A stretch of 55,184 nucleotides of DNA from Prevotella sp. (GCA_017474845.1 JAFVGS010000013.1:1-55184); one strand, 5' to 3'. Positions 28,218-37,927 are shown, numbered from the stretch's first letter. Numbers and translations: made by a program. Notes: a model not told the origin generated them from the sequence alone.

Positions 28218-28257
28218 TTTTTTTAGAATCGTTATTTTTTCTTGTCACAAAAGTACT

Positions 28258-28283
28258 AAAAAAGGGCTATTTCTAGCCCTTTT
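28258..28283 (-). terminator. Terminator facing the integrase gene (bidirectional)
   Basis: AAAAGGGCTA (28260-28269) and TAGCCCTTTT (28274-28283) form a perfect 10-pair stem with a 4-base loop. On the minus strand it is followed by a longer T run, so it best ends the repressor-integrase transcript, though it also works rightward. Confidence 0.85.
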
Positions 28284-28367
28284 GTACACGAATAGTCCTT
28301 TTTGGAATTAACGGTTGTAGTCCATATATCGTTGAAATATGGCTTAAATAAGCGCTTTTTGCAGCCC

Positions 28368-28387
28368 GTGAGATGAATTTGAGATGA
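28368..28387 (+). repeat. Integrase arm-type repeat, right
   Basis: GTGAGATGAATTTGAGATGA, 19 of 20 identical to the left repeat, ending 3 bases from the integrase stop codon. Confidence 0.7.
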
Positions 28388-28389
28388 AT

Positions 28390-29430
28390 TTATGTGCTTT
28401 TCATCAAATCTGCGACCATTCCGACCATCTGATCGTCCGCTTTTTCAAGCAGATGCGTGTAGGTGTCCAGTGTCTGCCGGACGGTCGCGTGCCCTAAGTA
28501 TTTACTGACCGCCACAATATTCGCTCCTGAGCCGATCATGTTCGTTGCAAACGAATGCCTGAGGTCATGGATGCGGATTTTTTTAACTCCGGACTTCCGG
28601 ATCGCATCGTCCATGTGAATCTGCAGAGTGCTCTGGGGGAGCGGATGAATCCCTCCGAACACGAACGGCCCGTCCTCCCGATCAAGTACCGGCGCGATCA
28701 CTTCCCACAGCGGGTCTGCTAGCTTCAGGGTGCGCTCGGAGGACTCGGTCTTCAAGGGAGTAAAATCCTCTTCATATATCTGCAGCTGGTGATGGATGCG
28801 GACGGTGTGCTTTTCTTTGTCGAAATCCTGCGTTCTGAGGGCGATAGCTTCGCCACGGCGCACGCCAGTCCAGTACATGAACAAATATATGTTCCGGTAA
28901 TCCTCACCCTCTACGTGGCTCAGAAACGCCTCCAGTTCTGCAGGAGTCCAAGTAGTATATTTCTTCTTCCCGGTCTTCACCCTTTTGAGACCGACGGCAT
29001 TGTTCGGGACAGCGTAGTGATCACTGGCGAACTTGAATATGCTACGGATGACTCCGATGCAGAGATTCTTGGTCGATGGCTTCAGATCGGTATCGGTGAA
29101 ATTGAGATACCATTCCATCATCCTGGCTTTGGTCAGCTTCCCGATCGGCTCGTCGATGAGTTCCGGAGCGTACTTCTTCAGCATGGCGAGCTGGCTGTTC
29201 TTCGTCCGCTCCTTCGGTTTGTTGAAGGCATAATACCGGTTGGCAAAATCGATGAAGCGTTCCGAAGTCTGCGAAGCCCTGCTTGGCCGCTGTTCCGCTT
29301 CCCAGTCCAGCGCATCCCGGCGGGTGCGGAAGCCGCGCTTGGTTATCTGCTTGGTTTTGCCGGTGACAGAGTCTTTTGTATAGATCTTGATGTACCAGGT
29401 GCCGCGCTTAGTGTCTTTATATGCCGGCAT
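28390..29430 (-). CDS. int: Tyrosine integrase (complete)
   Basis: 346 residues. N-terminal arm-binding domain (1-48), core-binding helical domain (about 55-150) and catalytic domain (155-335) with the full tyrosine-recombinase set: R191 in TGVRRGE, K227 in PLKTES, H288 and R291 in HDLRHS, H314 in LGHA and the nucleophile Y324 in DTYTH. It integrates the phage into the host chromosome at attP. It is co-directional with and 2 bases downstream of the repressor, so integrase is made from the lysogenic promoter. The gene ends beside the direct repeats it likely binds. Confidence 0.95.
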   Translation of the reverse strand: MPAYKDTKRGTWYIKIYTKDSVTGKTKQITKRGFRTRRDALDWEAEQRPSRASQTSERFIDFANRYYAFNKPKERTKNSQLAMLKKYAPELIDEPIGKLTKARMMEWYLNFTDTDLKPSTKNLCIGVIRSIFKFASDHYAVPNNAVGLKRVKTGKKKYTTWTPAELEAFLSHVEGEDYRNIYLFMYWTGVRRGEAIALRTQDFDKEKHTVRIHHQLQIYEEDFTPLKTESSERTLKLADPLWEVIAPVLDREDGPFVFGGIHPLPQSTLQIHMDDAIRKSGVKKIRIHDLRHSFATNMIGSGANIVAVSKYLGHATVRQTLDTYTHLLEKADDQMVGMVADLMKST

Positions 29431-29432
29431 GA

Positions 29433-29663
29433 TCAGGATTCTCCAAAGAGATACCGCCTTAGGTCGTCCGGATCGGCATTAACCATCTGGCAGAAGTGCA
29501 TCAATTGGCTGGCAGACATTCCATTCTGCCCAACCTCCCAGTAATGAACCGCAACCTTTGACACCCCAAAGCGATCGGCAACCTGTTGCAGGGTCAGCCC
29601 GGCTCTAGTGCGCCTCTCAGTAAGCCATTCCCCGATCTTTTTGTTCATCATTTCGTCTTTCAT
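29433..29663 (-). CDS. Cro/CI-type HTH repressor (second copy)
   Basis: Identical protein to 177-407: a minimal 76-residue XRE helix-turn-helix lysogeny repressor. Here its downstream partner integrase is complete, confirming the repressor-integrase operon. Confidence 0.85.
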   Translation of the reverse strand: MKDEMMNKKIGEWLTERRTRAGLTLQQVADRFGVSKVAVHYWEVGQNGMSASQLMHFCQMVNADPDDLRRYLFGES

Positions 29664-29665
29664 AA

Positions 29666-29682
29666 ATTAATCTCTCCTTAAC
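29666..29682. promoter_or_regulatory. Operator 1 (second copy)
   Basis: ATTAA-N7-TTAAC over the start of the leftward promoter. Confidence 0.5.
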
Positions 29683-29685
29683 TGT

Positions 29686-29714
29686 ACTATAGCACTGAAA
29701 AAGTAAAATATCTA
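29686..29714 (-). promoter_or_regulatory. Leftward repressor promoter (second copy)
   Basis: TATAGT with TG extension (29686-29691) and TAGATA (29709-29714) on the minus strand, as at 430-458. Confidence 0.65.
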
Positions 29715-29723
29715 AAAACAGTG

Positions 29724-29752
29724 TTGACAGTTAACTAAAGATTAACTAGAAT
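29724..29752 (+). promoter_or_regulatory. Rightward early promoter (second copy)
   Basis: TTGACA (29724-29729), 17-base spacer, TAGAAT (29747-29752). Confidence 0.85.
29730..29746. promoter_or_regulatory. Operator 2 (second copy)
   Basis: GTTAA-N7-TTAAC filling the spacer of the rightward promoter. Confidence 0.75.
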
Positions 29753-29758
29753 GAAGAA

Positions 29759-29777
29759 GGTTAATTCATAATTAACC
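29759..29777. promoter_or_regulatory. Operator 3 (second copy)
   Basis: GGTTAATT-CAT-AATTAACC over the expected rightward transcription start. Confidence 0.75.
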
Positions 29778-29790
29778 AGAAAGGAGAGCA

Positions 29791-29988
29791 ATGGAAAATA
29801 TCAAATTGACCGTCAGAGCGCTGGCGGCACAGATGAAGGTAAGCATCGAGGAGCTTGCACGAATGGCGGGCATCGATCCGAGCCATCTGAAATCTGTTTC
29901 TGCAGGTCGCGCCACAATGACCGCTACAGATCTTATGCGGCTGTCCGAAATCACTGGGATCAACCCCAAGAACATCGAAACAGAGTAA
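29791..29988 (+). CDS. Cro-like HTH regulator (second copy)
   Basis: Same 65-residue helix-turn-helix protein as at 535-732; first gene of the rightward operon. Confidence 0.75.
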   Translation: MENIKLTVRALAAQMKVSIEELARMAGIDPSHLKSVSAGRATMTATDLMRLSEITGINPKNIETE

Positions 29989-30005
29989 TTTTTTTTACAA
30001 CATAA

Positions 30006-30022
30006 GTTAATCAAGAATTAAC
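30006..30022. promoter_or_regulatory. Operator 4 (second copy)
   Basis: GTTAA-N7-TTAAC just before the ribosome site of the next gene. Confidence 0.65.
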
Positions 30023-30038
30023 GAAAGGAGAAAAAATC

Positions 30039-30380
30039 ATGTCAATGACACAGAGGCAGGCTCGTGAGTACATTGCCAAGGATTCCGGCAACTGGGAACT
30101 GGTAGAGACTACCGAAGCGCCGCACACGGTCGGACACGTTCGGCTGTACGTCCTTAAGTATCTGAACGTCATGTTTGCGAGACTGGACGTCCTGACGATC
30201 GCCCCGGTCTGGACACGCAGGAAAGGGCAGGAAGTCGTCGACGAATGGAGAACAGCGCTCTATTACACCATCGAGGCCGATGAGGAGCGGCATCTGGTCT
30301 ACCCGGTCAGACCGACGGAGATGGCCAGAAAGATCTGGGAAAGGTCGAAAGCAGCCGATGCAGAGGCCAAGGACTCGTGA
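30039..30380 (+). CDS. Early protein of unknown function (second copy)
   Basis: Same 113-residue protein as at 783-1124; soluble, family not recognised. Confidence 0.7.
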   Translation: MSMTQRQAREYIAKDSGNWELVETTEAPHTVGHVRLYVLKYLNVMFARLDVLTIAPVWTRRKGQEVVDEWRTALYYTIEADEERHLVYPVRPTEMARKIWERSKAADAEAKDS

Positions 30381-30606
30381 GGAATGTCTGACGCTTCCGT
30401 ATTTGAAGCGCTCAGATCTGCGCACAGCGCTCAACATTTCCAAAGAAGAGGCAGACACCATCTTCTTTGCTTCGAAGAAACTGGAGAAGGAAATCGGGAT
30501 GCTCGAAGTGAGTCCGGCAAAGGTAGCCAGAGAGACGGTCGAGCAGATCACCCACAAATCCTTCGACAGGATCCTCGCCACAACAAAAAAAGCGGCCAAT
30601 ATTTGA
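30358..30606 (+). CDS. Small DNA-binding-like protein, possible excisionase (second copy)
   Basis: Same 82-residue protein as at 1102-1350. Codon 74 is GCC instead of GCT (base 30579), a silent change and the only substitution I found between the copies. Confidence 0.55.
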   Translation: MQRPRTREECLTLPYLKRSDLRTALNISKEEADTIFFASKKLEKEIGMLEVSPAKVARETVEQITHKSFDRILATTKKAANI

Positions 30607-30621
30607 AAGGAGACCGCTTCG

Positions 30622-30813
30622 ATGATAGGGCAATATCATCGGAAAAAGTATAGCACAACAATGCAGCATAAACATCTCAGACCATGGGTCATCAATGTCA
30701 TGACCTTCCTGGGCGGACTGGTCTCCGCCATCGCAGTCATCTGCGGGTACTGCTACGTCGTCGAAGCCTTCACCGGCATCAACCCGATCTGGATCCTGGA
30801 GGCAATACTATGA
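30622..30813 (+). CDS. Small single-pass membrane protein (second copy)
   Basis: Same 63-residue one-helix membrane protein as at 1366-1557; the AAGCGG/CCGCTT stem around its ribosome site is at 30590-30619. Confidence 0.6.
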   Translation: MIGQYHRKKYSTTMQHKHLRPWVINVMTFLGGLVSAIAVICGYCYVVEAFTGINPIWILEAIL

Positions 30814-31016
30814 AAATCGGAATCAAGGGACAGAACCAGTTTGGCAGCACTGCATGGATCCATTTCGAAAGAGTCCCCGGAGCCAGAGTGCCGCAGGTAC
30901 GGATCACAACCACATCTGAACAGATCTATGTCAGCGAAGAGAACTTTCTGGCAATGGCTGATCAGTTATTCGGAACAGGAAGCAACTACGCTCCCAGACA
31001 CGGAGGAAAGGAATAA
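30810..31016 (+). CDS. Hypothetical 68-residue early protein (second copy)
   Basis: Same as 1554-1760, coupled by ATGA upstream and TAATG downstream. Confidence 0.6.
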   Translation: MKIGIKGQNQFGSTAWIHFERVPGARVPQVRITTTSEQIYVSEENFLAMADQLFGTGSNYAPRHGGKE

Positions 31017-32338
31017 TGGAAGACAAAGTAAAGATCACCAGTCTTGAACTGGAGAATGTGAAGCGCGTCAAAGCAGTTCGGATCGAACCGACAGAGAACG
31101 GTCTGACGGTCATCGGAGGAAAGAACAACAACGGCAAGACATCCGTTCTGGATGCCATCGTATGGACGCTGGGAGGCGACAAGAACCGTCCTTCGCAGCC
31201 AAAGCGGGAAGGATCCATGATCGATCCGCATATGAAGATCGTCCTCAACAACGGCTTCGTTGTGGAGCGTGTCGGCAAGAACAGCACACTGAAGGTCACT
31301 GATCCATCCGGAAACAAGGCAGGGCAGAAACTGCTGGATACATTCATCAGCCAGTTTGCTCTGAACATTCCGAAGTTCATGGAAGCCAATGACAAAGAGA
31401 AAGCGAACACGCTTCTGCAGATCATTGGTGTCGGTGACCAGCTGACGCAGATGGATCAGGAAGAATTGAGATTATATAACCGGCGGACGGAGATCGGGCG
31501 CATTGCAGACCAGAAAAAGAAATATGCCGATGAACTGCCGGAATGGGACAGCGTGCCGGGTGAGATCATCTCTGCCAGTGATCTGATCGAACAGCAGCAG
31601 GAGATCCTTGCCAGAAACGGACAGAGACAGCAGTGGATCCGGGAATATGACAGGATCCTCGATGATATCCGCAAGGCTGAAGATCGGATCGAAGAGTACA
31701 AGAAGATGATCCGTGATCAGGAAGTGCAGCTCAAGGATCTGTACGAAAAGAAGACAACGGCACAGAAATCTCCGAAAGAACTGGAGATGGAATCGACAAC
31801 AGAATTGGAAGCCAACATCCAGCAGATCGACGTGATCAATTCCAAGATCCGTCAGAACATCGACAAGAAGCGTGCTGTGGAAGAGGCAGACGATTACAAA
31901 GGTCAGTATGACGATCTCACAGTAAAGATCAATGAGGTACGGGATGCCAGGATGAAACTTCTGGAAGGGGCAGAGATGCCTCTTGCAGGGCTCAGCATCG
32001 ATCATGGTCTGCTGATCTATAAAGGACAACAGTGGGACAACATGTCCGGATCCGATCAGCTGAAGGTGGCTGCGTCTATCGTGCGCAAACTCAATCCGCA
32101 GTGTGGCTTCGTTCTGATGGACAAACTGGAACAGATGGATCTTGATACGCTGAAAGACTTCGGATCTTGGCTGGAGAAGGAAAACCTGCAGGTGATCGCC
32201 ACCAGAGTGAGCACTGGAGACGAATGCACGATCTACATCGAAGACGGATATTCCATCGATAAGAACGGTCAGAAGACTGCTGCAGTAAAAGAAGAAAAGG
32301 CTCCTGCCCAGAAATGGACATGGAACGGAGGTAAATAA
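31016..32338 (+). CDS. SMC/RecF-like AAA ATPase with coiled coil (second copy)
   Basis: Same 440-residue ATPase as at 1760-3082 (Walker A GGKNNNGKTS, central coiled coil, atypical DKLE Walker B). First gene of the recombination cluster. Confidence 0.8.
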   Translation: MEDKVKITSLELENVKRVKAVRIEPTENGLTVIGGKNNNGKTSVLDAIVWTLGGDKNRPSQPKREGSMIDPHMKIVLNNGFVVERVGKNSTLKVTDPSGNKAGQKLLDTFISQFALNIPKFMEANDKEKANTLLQIIGVGDQLTQMDQEELRLYNRRTEIGRIADQKKKYADELPEWDSVPGEIISASDLIEQQQEILARNGQRQQWIREYDRILDDIRKAEDRIEEYKKMIRDQEVQLKDLYEKKTTAQKSPKELEMESTTELEANIQQIDVINSKIRQNIDKKRAVEEADDYKGQYDDLTVKINEVRDARMKLLEGAEMPLAGLSIDHGLLIYKGQQWDNMSGSDQLKVAASIVRKLNPQCGFVLMDKLEQMDLDTLKDFGSWLEKENLQVIATRVSTGDECTIYIEDGYSIDKNGQKTAAVKEEKAPAQKWTWNGGK

Positions 32339-33465
32339 TGGCATTTGAGATAAAAAAGGGAATGATCCGGAAAGCAATCCGGGTCGTGGTATACGGACCT
32401 GAGGGAATCGGAAAAAGCACATTTGCTTCCCAGTTTCCCGGAGCAGTGTTCATCGACACAGAAGGATCTACCAACCAGATGGATGTCGCTCGTTTTCCTG
32501 CACCAACATCATGGGAGATGCTTCTGCAGGAAGTAGAACAGGTAATCAAGGAGCCAACAAGTGTCGGCACACTGGTTATCGATACAGTGGATTGGGCACA
32601 GGCAAAATGTGTCGAATCAGTATGTGCGAAGTACAAGGCAGACGGTATCGAAGCGTTCGGTTATGGCAAAGGCTACAGCTATGTCTATGAAGAGTTCGGA
32701 AAGCTGCTGAATCTGCTGAATGATGTCATTGATAAAGGAACCAACGTTGTCCTGATCGCTCATTCGGCAATCCGTACATTCACAAAGCCAGATGAGATGG
32801 GACAGTACGACCGGTACGAATTGAAGCTGATCAGTACGCCAAAGTGTTCGATCACCGGATTGGTGAAGGAATGGTCGGATCTGCTGCTGTTTGCAAACTA
32901 TGAGACTTTCATCACGGAAGACTCGAAAACAAAGAAGAAATATGCGACTGGGAATCGTCGTGTTATGTATACCGAGCACACTGCTGCCTATGATGCAAAG
33001 AACCGTTTCGGAATGCCTTCCAAACTGGATTTCGATTACAAAGAGATCTCCCGGTTGTTTACTTCTACAGAAAACGAGCAGAAAGTGAAAGATCTGTTTG
33101 GAGCAGAGAATGTCGAGATCATCAGGGAAGATCCCAAGCCGAAAGAAGAACCGGCTGAGAAGCCTGTTTCTGAGCCCGTACAGGAGAAAGAATTCTCCGG
33201 CAGTGTGAATTACGTCTATAAACCCGAGCCATACACACCGGAAGAGGAAGCACTCCTGAAACGGATTCCAAAAGCGCTGGCAGATCTGATGCGTGCAGAT
33301 ACGGTCCATCCGAAAGAGATCATGGAAGTAGTCGGAGAGCAGGGACACTGGCCTTCCGATATGCCGATTGACCAGTACAGCCCGGACTATTATTTAGGAT
33401 TCCTGATTCCGAACTGGAGTCTGGTATTCAATTCCATTGCTGAGAAAAGATCATTGCCATTCTAA
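32338..33465 (+). CDS. Sak4-like recombination ATPase (second copy)
   Basis: Same 375-residue RecA-fold ATPase as at 3082-4209 (GPEGIGKS; LVIDT), with a long acidic linker and C-terminal extension. Confidence 0.85.
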   Translation: MAFEIKKGMIRKAIRVVVYGPEGIGKSTFASQFPGAVFIDTEGSTNQMDVARFPAPTSWEMLLQEVEQVIKEPTSVGTLVIDTVDWAQAKCVESVCAKYKADGIEAFGYGKGYSYVYEEFGKLLNLLNDVIDKGTNVVLIAHSAIRTFTKPDEMGQYDRYELKLISTPKCSITGLVKEWSDLLLFANYETFITEDSKTKKKYATGNRRVMYTEHTAAYDAKNRFGMPSKLDFDYKEISRLFTSTENEQKVKDLFGAENVEIIREDPKPKEEPAEKPVSEPVQEKEFSGSVNYVYKPEPYTPEEEALLKRIPKALADLMRADTVHPKEIMEVVGEQGHWPSDMPIDQYSPDYYLGFLIPNWSLVFNSIAEKRSLPF

Positions 33466-33479
33466 GGAGGAAAAGAAAA

Positions 33480-34016
33480 ATGGAAACAAATAACTACAAT
33501 GCATACGTTCAGGAAGAAGGCGGAGAATTACAGGACGGTTATACGATCAGCGCCGATCAGCTTGGCGATTATGACCGCTCATACACACTTCTGCCTGAAG
33601 GCGATTATGAGTTTACAGTCGTGAATCTTGAAGTCGCTAGATATCAGCCGGGGCCAGATTCGAAAATTGGCGGCGCTTGCAAGCAGATCATTCTCACCCT
33701 TCGTGTGAATAATCCGGAAGATGGATCCAGCGTAGATCTTCGCCACAATCTGTATATGTGGAATTCAAAAGCATGCGTTGGGATGATCGCACAGTTCTAC
33801 GATTCCATTGGCACCCACAAGAAAGGTGCACCGCTTCGTTTTGACTGGAGAAAAGAAGTCATTATCGGGAAAACCGGTAAGCTGCAGTTAAATCACCGGC
33901 CAGACAAAAAAGATCCTTCCAAGGTATACAACAACATCAAGAAATTATATTCAAAAGAAGAAACGGCATCCGATAACAACAGTGCCGGAAACAATAACTG
34001 GGGCTGGAGGAAATAA
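33480..34016 (+). CDS. DUF669 ssDNA-binding protein (second copy)
   Basis: Same 178-residue SSB-like partner of Sak4 as at 4224-4760, with the Asn-rich tail ending WGWRK. Confidence 0.8.
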   Translation: METNNYNAYVQEEGGELQDGYTISADQLGDYDRSYTLLPEGDYEFTVVNLEVARYQPGPDSKIGGACKQIILTLRVNNPEDGSSVDLRHNLYMWNSKACVGMIAQFYDSIGTHKKGAPLRFDWRKEVIIGKTGKLQLNHRPDKKDPSKVYNNIKKLYSKEETASDNNSAGNNNWGWRK

Positions 34017-35605
34017 TGGAACTGCGTCCTTATCAGGAGGCAGCCAGAACAGCAGTTGAACAGGAATGGGCCAGCGGAAAGAAAAAAACACTGCTGGTCC
34101 TTCCTACAGGAACGGGGAAAACGGTCGTATTCTCAAAGATCGCAGAGGACCGTGTCAGAAAAGGAGATCGTGTCCTGATCATGGCACATCGAGGAGAATT
34201 GTTGGATCAGGCAGCAGATAAGCTGCACAGGATGACAGGACTGATGTGCTCAGTGGAGAAGGCAGAGCAGAGTTGTCTTGGATCCTGGAACAGAGTGACG
34301 GTAGGATCCGTACAGAGTCTGCAGCGAGAGAACCGCCTGAATAAGTTTGATCCGGGATACTTTTCGACAATCATAGTCGATGAAGCCCATCACGCCATCA
34401 CAGACGGCTATCGAAGAGTGATCGATCATTTTCCCGATGCAAATGTTCTTGGTGTCACAGCGACGCCGGATCGAGGCGATATGCAGCATCTCGGTCAGGT
34501 GTTTGATTCTCTGGCCTATGAGTATTCGATCGTTCAGGCGATCCGGGAAGGGTATCTTTGCAAAATCATGGCACAGACGATTCCACTGGAAATTGACATG
34601 AGCAGTCTGAAAACACAGGCTGGCGACTATACTCTTGGATCTATCGATAATGCATTGGATCCATATCTGGAACAGATCGCCTCCGAAATGGAGAATTACT
34701 GCAAAGACAGAAAGACTGTTGTTTTCCTGCCGTTGATCGCCACATCACAGAAATTCAAACAGATCCTGAATGATCACGGATTCCGAGCTGCCGAAGTAAA
34801 CGGACAGTCAGATGATCGTGAACAGGTTCTGAAAGATTTTGCGGAAGGCAAATATAACGTTATCTGTAACTCGATGCTGCTGACAGAAGGGTGGGATTGT
34901 CCGGATGTTGACTGCATCATCATATTACGTCCTACGAAGGTCAGAAGCCTGTACTGCCAGATGGTAGGAAGAGGGACAAGACTTTCTCCGGGGAAGGATC
35001 ATCTGCTTCTCCTGGACTTCCTGTGGCTCTCTGAACGGCATGAATTATGCCGGCCTGCAGATATTATCTGCAGCAAGAAAGAAGTCGCAGAACGTATGAC
35101 ACAGAACCTGTCAGAGATGGATGGGCCAATGGATATCGAAGAAGCTGAAGAGCAGGCAGAATCCGATGTGCTGCAGGAACGTGAGAACGCTCTTGCAGAA
35201 CAGTTGGCAGCCATGCGCAAACGTAAACGTACACTGGTAGATCCACTGCAGTTCGAAATGTCTATCCAGGCGGATGATCTGGCCTATTACCAGCCGACAT
35301 TCGCATGGGAAATGGGAATGGTCACAGACAAACAAAGAGGCGCTCTGGAGCGCTTTGGAGTGTGTCCTGACGATGTGGAAAACTGTGGAAAGGCATCACT
35401 GCTTCTGGATCGGCTGATGAAGCGTGCGACAGAAGGACTGTCCACACCAAAGCAGATCCGGAAACTGGAGTCATATGGCTTTATAAGAGTAGGCACATGG
35501 AGCAAGGAAGATGCCTCCGACATGATGTCACGTATAGCTTTCAATGGATGGAGAGTTCCCTTTGACATCGATCCAGGAACGTATGTTCCGGGAGGTGCTG
35601 CATGA
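34016..35605 (+). CDS. SF2 DEAD/DEAH-box helicase (second copy)
   Basis: Same 529-residue helicase as at 4760-6349, with motifs GTGKT, DEAH, TATP and QMVGRGTR intact. Confidence 0.88.
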   Translation: MELRPYQEAARTAVEQEWASGKKKTLLVLPTGTGKTVVFSKIAEDRVRKGDRVLIMAHRGELLDQAADKLHRMTGLMCSVEKAEQSCLGSWNRVTVGSVQSLQRENRLNKFDPGYFSTIIVDEAHHAITDGYRRVIDHFPDANVLGVTATPDRGDMQHLGQVFDSLAYEYSIVQAIREGYLCKIMAQTIPLEIDMSSLKTQAGDYTLGSIDNALDPYLEQIASEMENYCKDRKTVVFLPLIATSQKFKQILNDHGFRAAEVNGQSDDREQVLKDFAEGKYNVICNSMLLTEGWDCPDVDCIIILRPTKVRSLYCQMVGRGTRLSPGKDHLLLLDFLWLSERHELCRPADIICSKKEVAERMTQNLSEMDGPMDIEEAEEQAESDVLQERENALAEQLAAMRKRKRTLVDPLQFEMSIQADDLAYYQPTFAWEMGMVTDKQRGALERFGVCPDDVENCGKASLLLDRLMKRATEGLSTPKQIRKLESYGFIRVGTWSKEDASDMMSRIAFNGWRVPFDIDPGTYVPGGAA

Positions 35606-37635
35606 ATGAAGAAATCAAAGAAGCCCTTGCATATATAGATCCAACAACATTGGATTATCAGGAGTGGCTGAATGTAGGAATGGCAATTAAGGAAGCCGGC
35701 GGGTCATGCAATCTGTGGGATGAATGGTCCCGCCGGGATCCTGCCCGTTATGACGGCGGATGCTGGGCAAAGTGGGGATCATTCACAAAGACTGGCATAA
35801 CAGAAAAGACTCTGTTCAAGATGGCTATCGAGAGAGGATACCGTTCCTCTTCTTATTCGGATTCCAGAGGACGCGAACTGATGGATGGAGAGATCCTGAA
35901 TGTTGATGAACATTATCGGGTGATCGACCAGGATATGATCGATTCCAAAACGGTTCCCGAACCGGTCAGATGGGATCCTCTGGAGGACATACGGAGATAT
36001 CTGTCTGTATTATTCGCACCGAATGATCATGTCAGTTACTGTGTGGACTGTTATCAGGACAAAGACGGTAAATGGCATCCGAAAGGACGAGTCTATGACC
36101 GAACCGCAGGCAGATTGTTGGAAGAACTGGACAGCGCAAACGATGTTGAAGATGTCTTCTACAGCTACAACCATGAATGCGGTGTCTGGGTGAGTTTCAA
36201 TCCGATGGATGGAAACGGCGGAAAAATCGACAACGTAACGGACTTTAAATACACGCTTATCGAAAGTGATACACAGGATATCGAAGTCCAATATGCTCTT
36301 ATGACGAAACTGGAGCTGCCAATCGCTGCCCTGGTACATTCCGGAAATAAATCGATTCATGCCATCGTGAGGATCGAGGCAGGAAACGAAAAAGAGTATG
36401 CCAGGCGCGTTGATTACCTGTTCAAGGTATGCAAAAAGAACGGGCTGGACGTGGATACATCCACAAAGAATCCAAGCCGTCTGTCCCGTATGCCGGGTTT
36501 CTGGCGCGGTAGCAGAAAGCAATATCTGATTGCTACGAATATCGGAAAGGAATCCTGGAATGAATGGGTGGAATACATCGAATCAATAAATGATGATCTG
36601 CCGGATCCGGAGGACTTCAACGATATTTGGGAAGATCTTCCTGAACTGGCTCCAGAGCTGATTCAGGGTGTACTTCGGAAGGGGCACAAGATGCTTTTAT
36701 CCGGCGGATCCAAGACAGGTAAGTCAATGCTGATGATCCAGCTGGCTATTGCCATCGCATCCGGTGGGCATTGGTTGAACCGATATTGTGAGCAGGGAAA
36801 GGTCCTGTATGTAAATCTTGAAATCGACAGTTCTTCTTTTGCAAGGCGTATCGCCGCTGCCTGTAAGCAGCGCGGGATCACACCGGATAAGATCAATCAC
36901 AATCTTCGTGTGTGGAACATGAGAGGACATAGCACACAGCTGGACAAGCTGACTCCGAAGTTGATCCGAAGATGCGAAAAAGAGAACTTTACAGCCATCA
37001 TCATCGATCCGATTTACAAGGTCATGATGGGTGATGAGAACAAAGCTGGTGACATGGCTCAGTTCTGCAACCAGTTTGATGCCATTGCCACTAAGCTGAA
37101 CTGCGCAGTGATCTACGTACATCATTTCAGTAAAGGAGAACAGGGCAAGAAGGCTAGTATTGACCGCGCATCCGGTTCCGGTGTATTTGCCAGAGATCCG
37201 GATACCATCGCCACAGTTACAAAGCTGTACAACGTACGCGGCACATATCCAGCTGTACGTGTGGAGTTCACACTGCGAGAGTTCCCTGAACTGAAACCAA
37301 TCGATGCCTGGTACCAGTATCCGATCCATGTTGTAGATACTGACGGCGATCTGAAGGAAGCTACAGTCGAAGAAAAGAAGAAGAAAACTCATGAGGAAAA
37401 TCTTCAGGACTTCGTTGACAATTTGGAAATTGCCTTTGAAAACCTTTGTGATGATGAGGATGGAAATCCGCGGGAAGTGCCGCAGCCGGAGCTGATCGAG
37501 TATATGGATATGGAAAGGACAGCATTCACACGCTGGTACAAAGAGGCAAAAGACCAAGGTCTGACGAACATAAGAAAACGTGCTGCAGATAAGAAAATCG
37601 GTAGCACCGCAACCTTCTATAGACGGTGTGACTGA
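35602..37635 (+). CDS. Primase-helicase fusion (second copy)
   Basis: Same 677-residue AEP primase plus RepA-like helicase as at 6346-8379; its end again runs into the iteron array. Confidence 0.85.
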   Translation: MNEEIKEALAYIDPTTLDYQEWLNVGMAIKEAGGSCNLWDEWSRRDPARYDGGCWAKWGSFTKTGITEKTLFKMAIERGYRSSSYSDSRGRELMDGEILNVDEHYRVIDQDMIDSKTVPEPVRWDPLEDIRRYLSVLFAPNDHVSYCVDCYQDKDGKWHPKGRVYDRTAGRLLEELDSANDVEDVFYSYNHECGVWVSFNPMDGNGGKIDNVTDFKYTLIESDTQDIEVQYALMTKLELPIAALVHSGNKSIHAIVRIEAGNEKEYARRVDYLFKVCKKNGLDVDTSTKNPSRLSRMPGFWRGSRKQYLIATNIGKESWNEWVEYIESINDDLPDPEDFNDIWEDLPELAPELIQGVLRKGHKMLLSGGSKTGKSMLMIQLAIAIASGGHWLNRYCEQGKVLYVNLEIDSSSFARRIAAACKQRGITPDKINHNLRVWNMRGHSTQLDKLTPKLIRRCEKENFTAIIIDPIYKVMMGDENKAGDMAQFCNQFDAIATKLNCAVIYVHHFSKGEQGKKASIDRASGSGVFARDPDTIATVTKLYNVRGTYPAVRVEFTLREFPELKPIDAWYQYPIHVVDTDGDLKEATVEEKKKKTHEENLQDFVDNLEIAFENLCDDEDGNPREVPQPELIEYMDMERTAFTRWYKEAKDQGLTNIRKRAADKKIGSTATFYRRCD

Positions 37636-37882
37636 CGGTGTGCACTTAAGCAAACACGGTGTGCAGTACGGTGTGCAGGCGATTTGCACACCGAGACCGA
37701 TACGGTGTGCATGTGGTGTGCATAGTGCACACCGTGCGGTGTGCGGTACGGTGTGCAGGCGATTTGCACACCGGGCTTCACGGTGTGGTGTGCAGTCTCT
37801 CTAAAGAGAGTTATCACACACACGCATACACACACCATGTTAGAACGTCTCACTGACGTTCGTTCTAACTACGGTGTATGCA
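37623..37882. repeat. Iteron array, probable replication origin (second copy)
   Basis: Same ACGGTGTGCA array as at 8367-8626. The 37-base blocks are at 37657-37693 and 37737-37773, and the bulged hairpin is at 37839-37869. Confidence 0.8.
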
Positions 37883-37927
37883 GTGTCGGTCCTGATCAAC
37901 AGCAATCAAAAAAGCAAAGGAGACACA

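Larger units (their letters stand above)
28131..28389. other. Probable attP region between lysis genes and integrase
   Basis: No genes. Apart from the two terminators it holds two 20-base direct repeats (28198-28217 and 28368-28387), each a doubled GAGATGA element, flanking an AT-rich centre that contains a CCATAT/ATATGG inverted repeat (28322-28327/28337-28342). Arm sites around a core next to int is the standard attP layout. The crossover core itself cannot be fixed without attL/attR. Confidence 0.65.
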
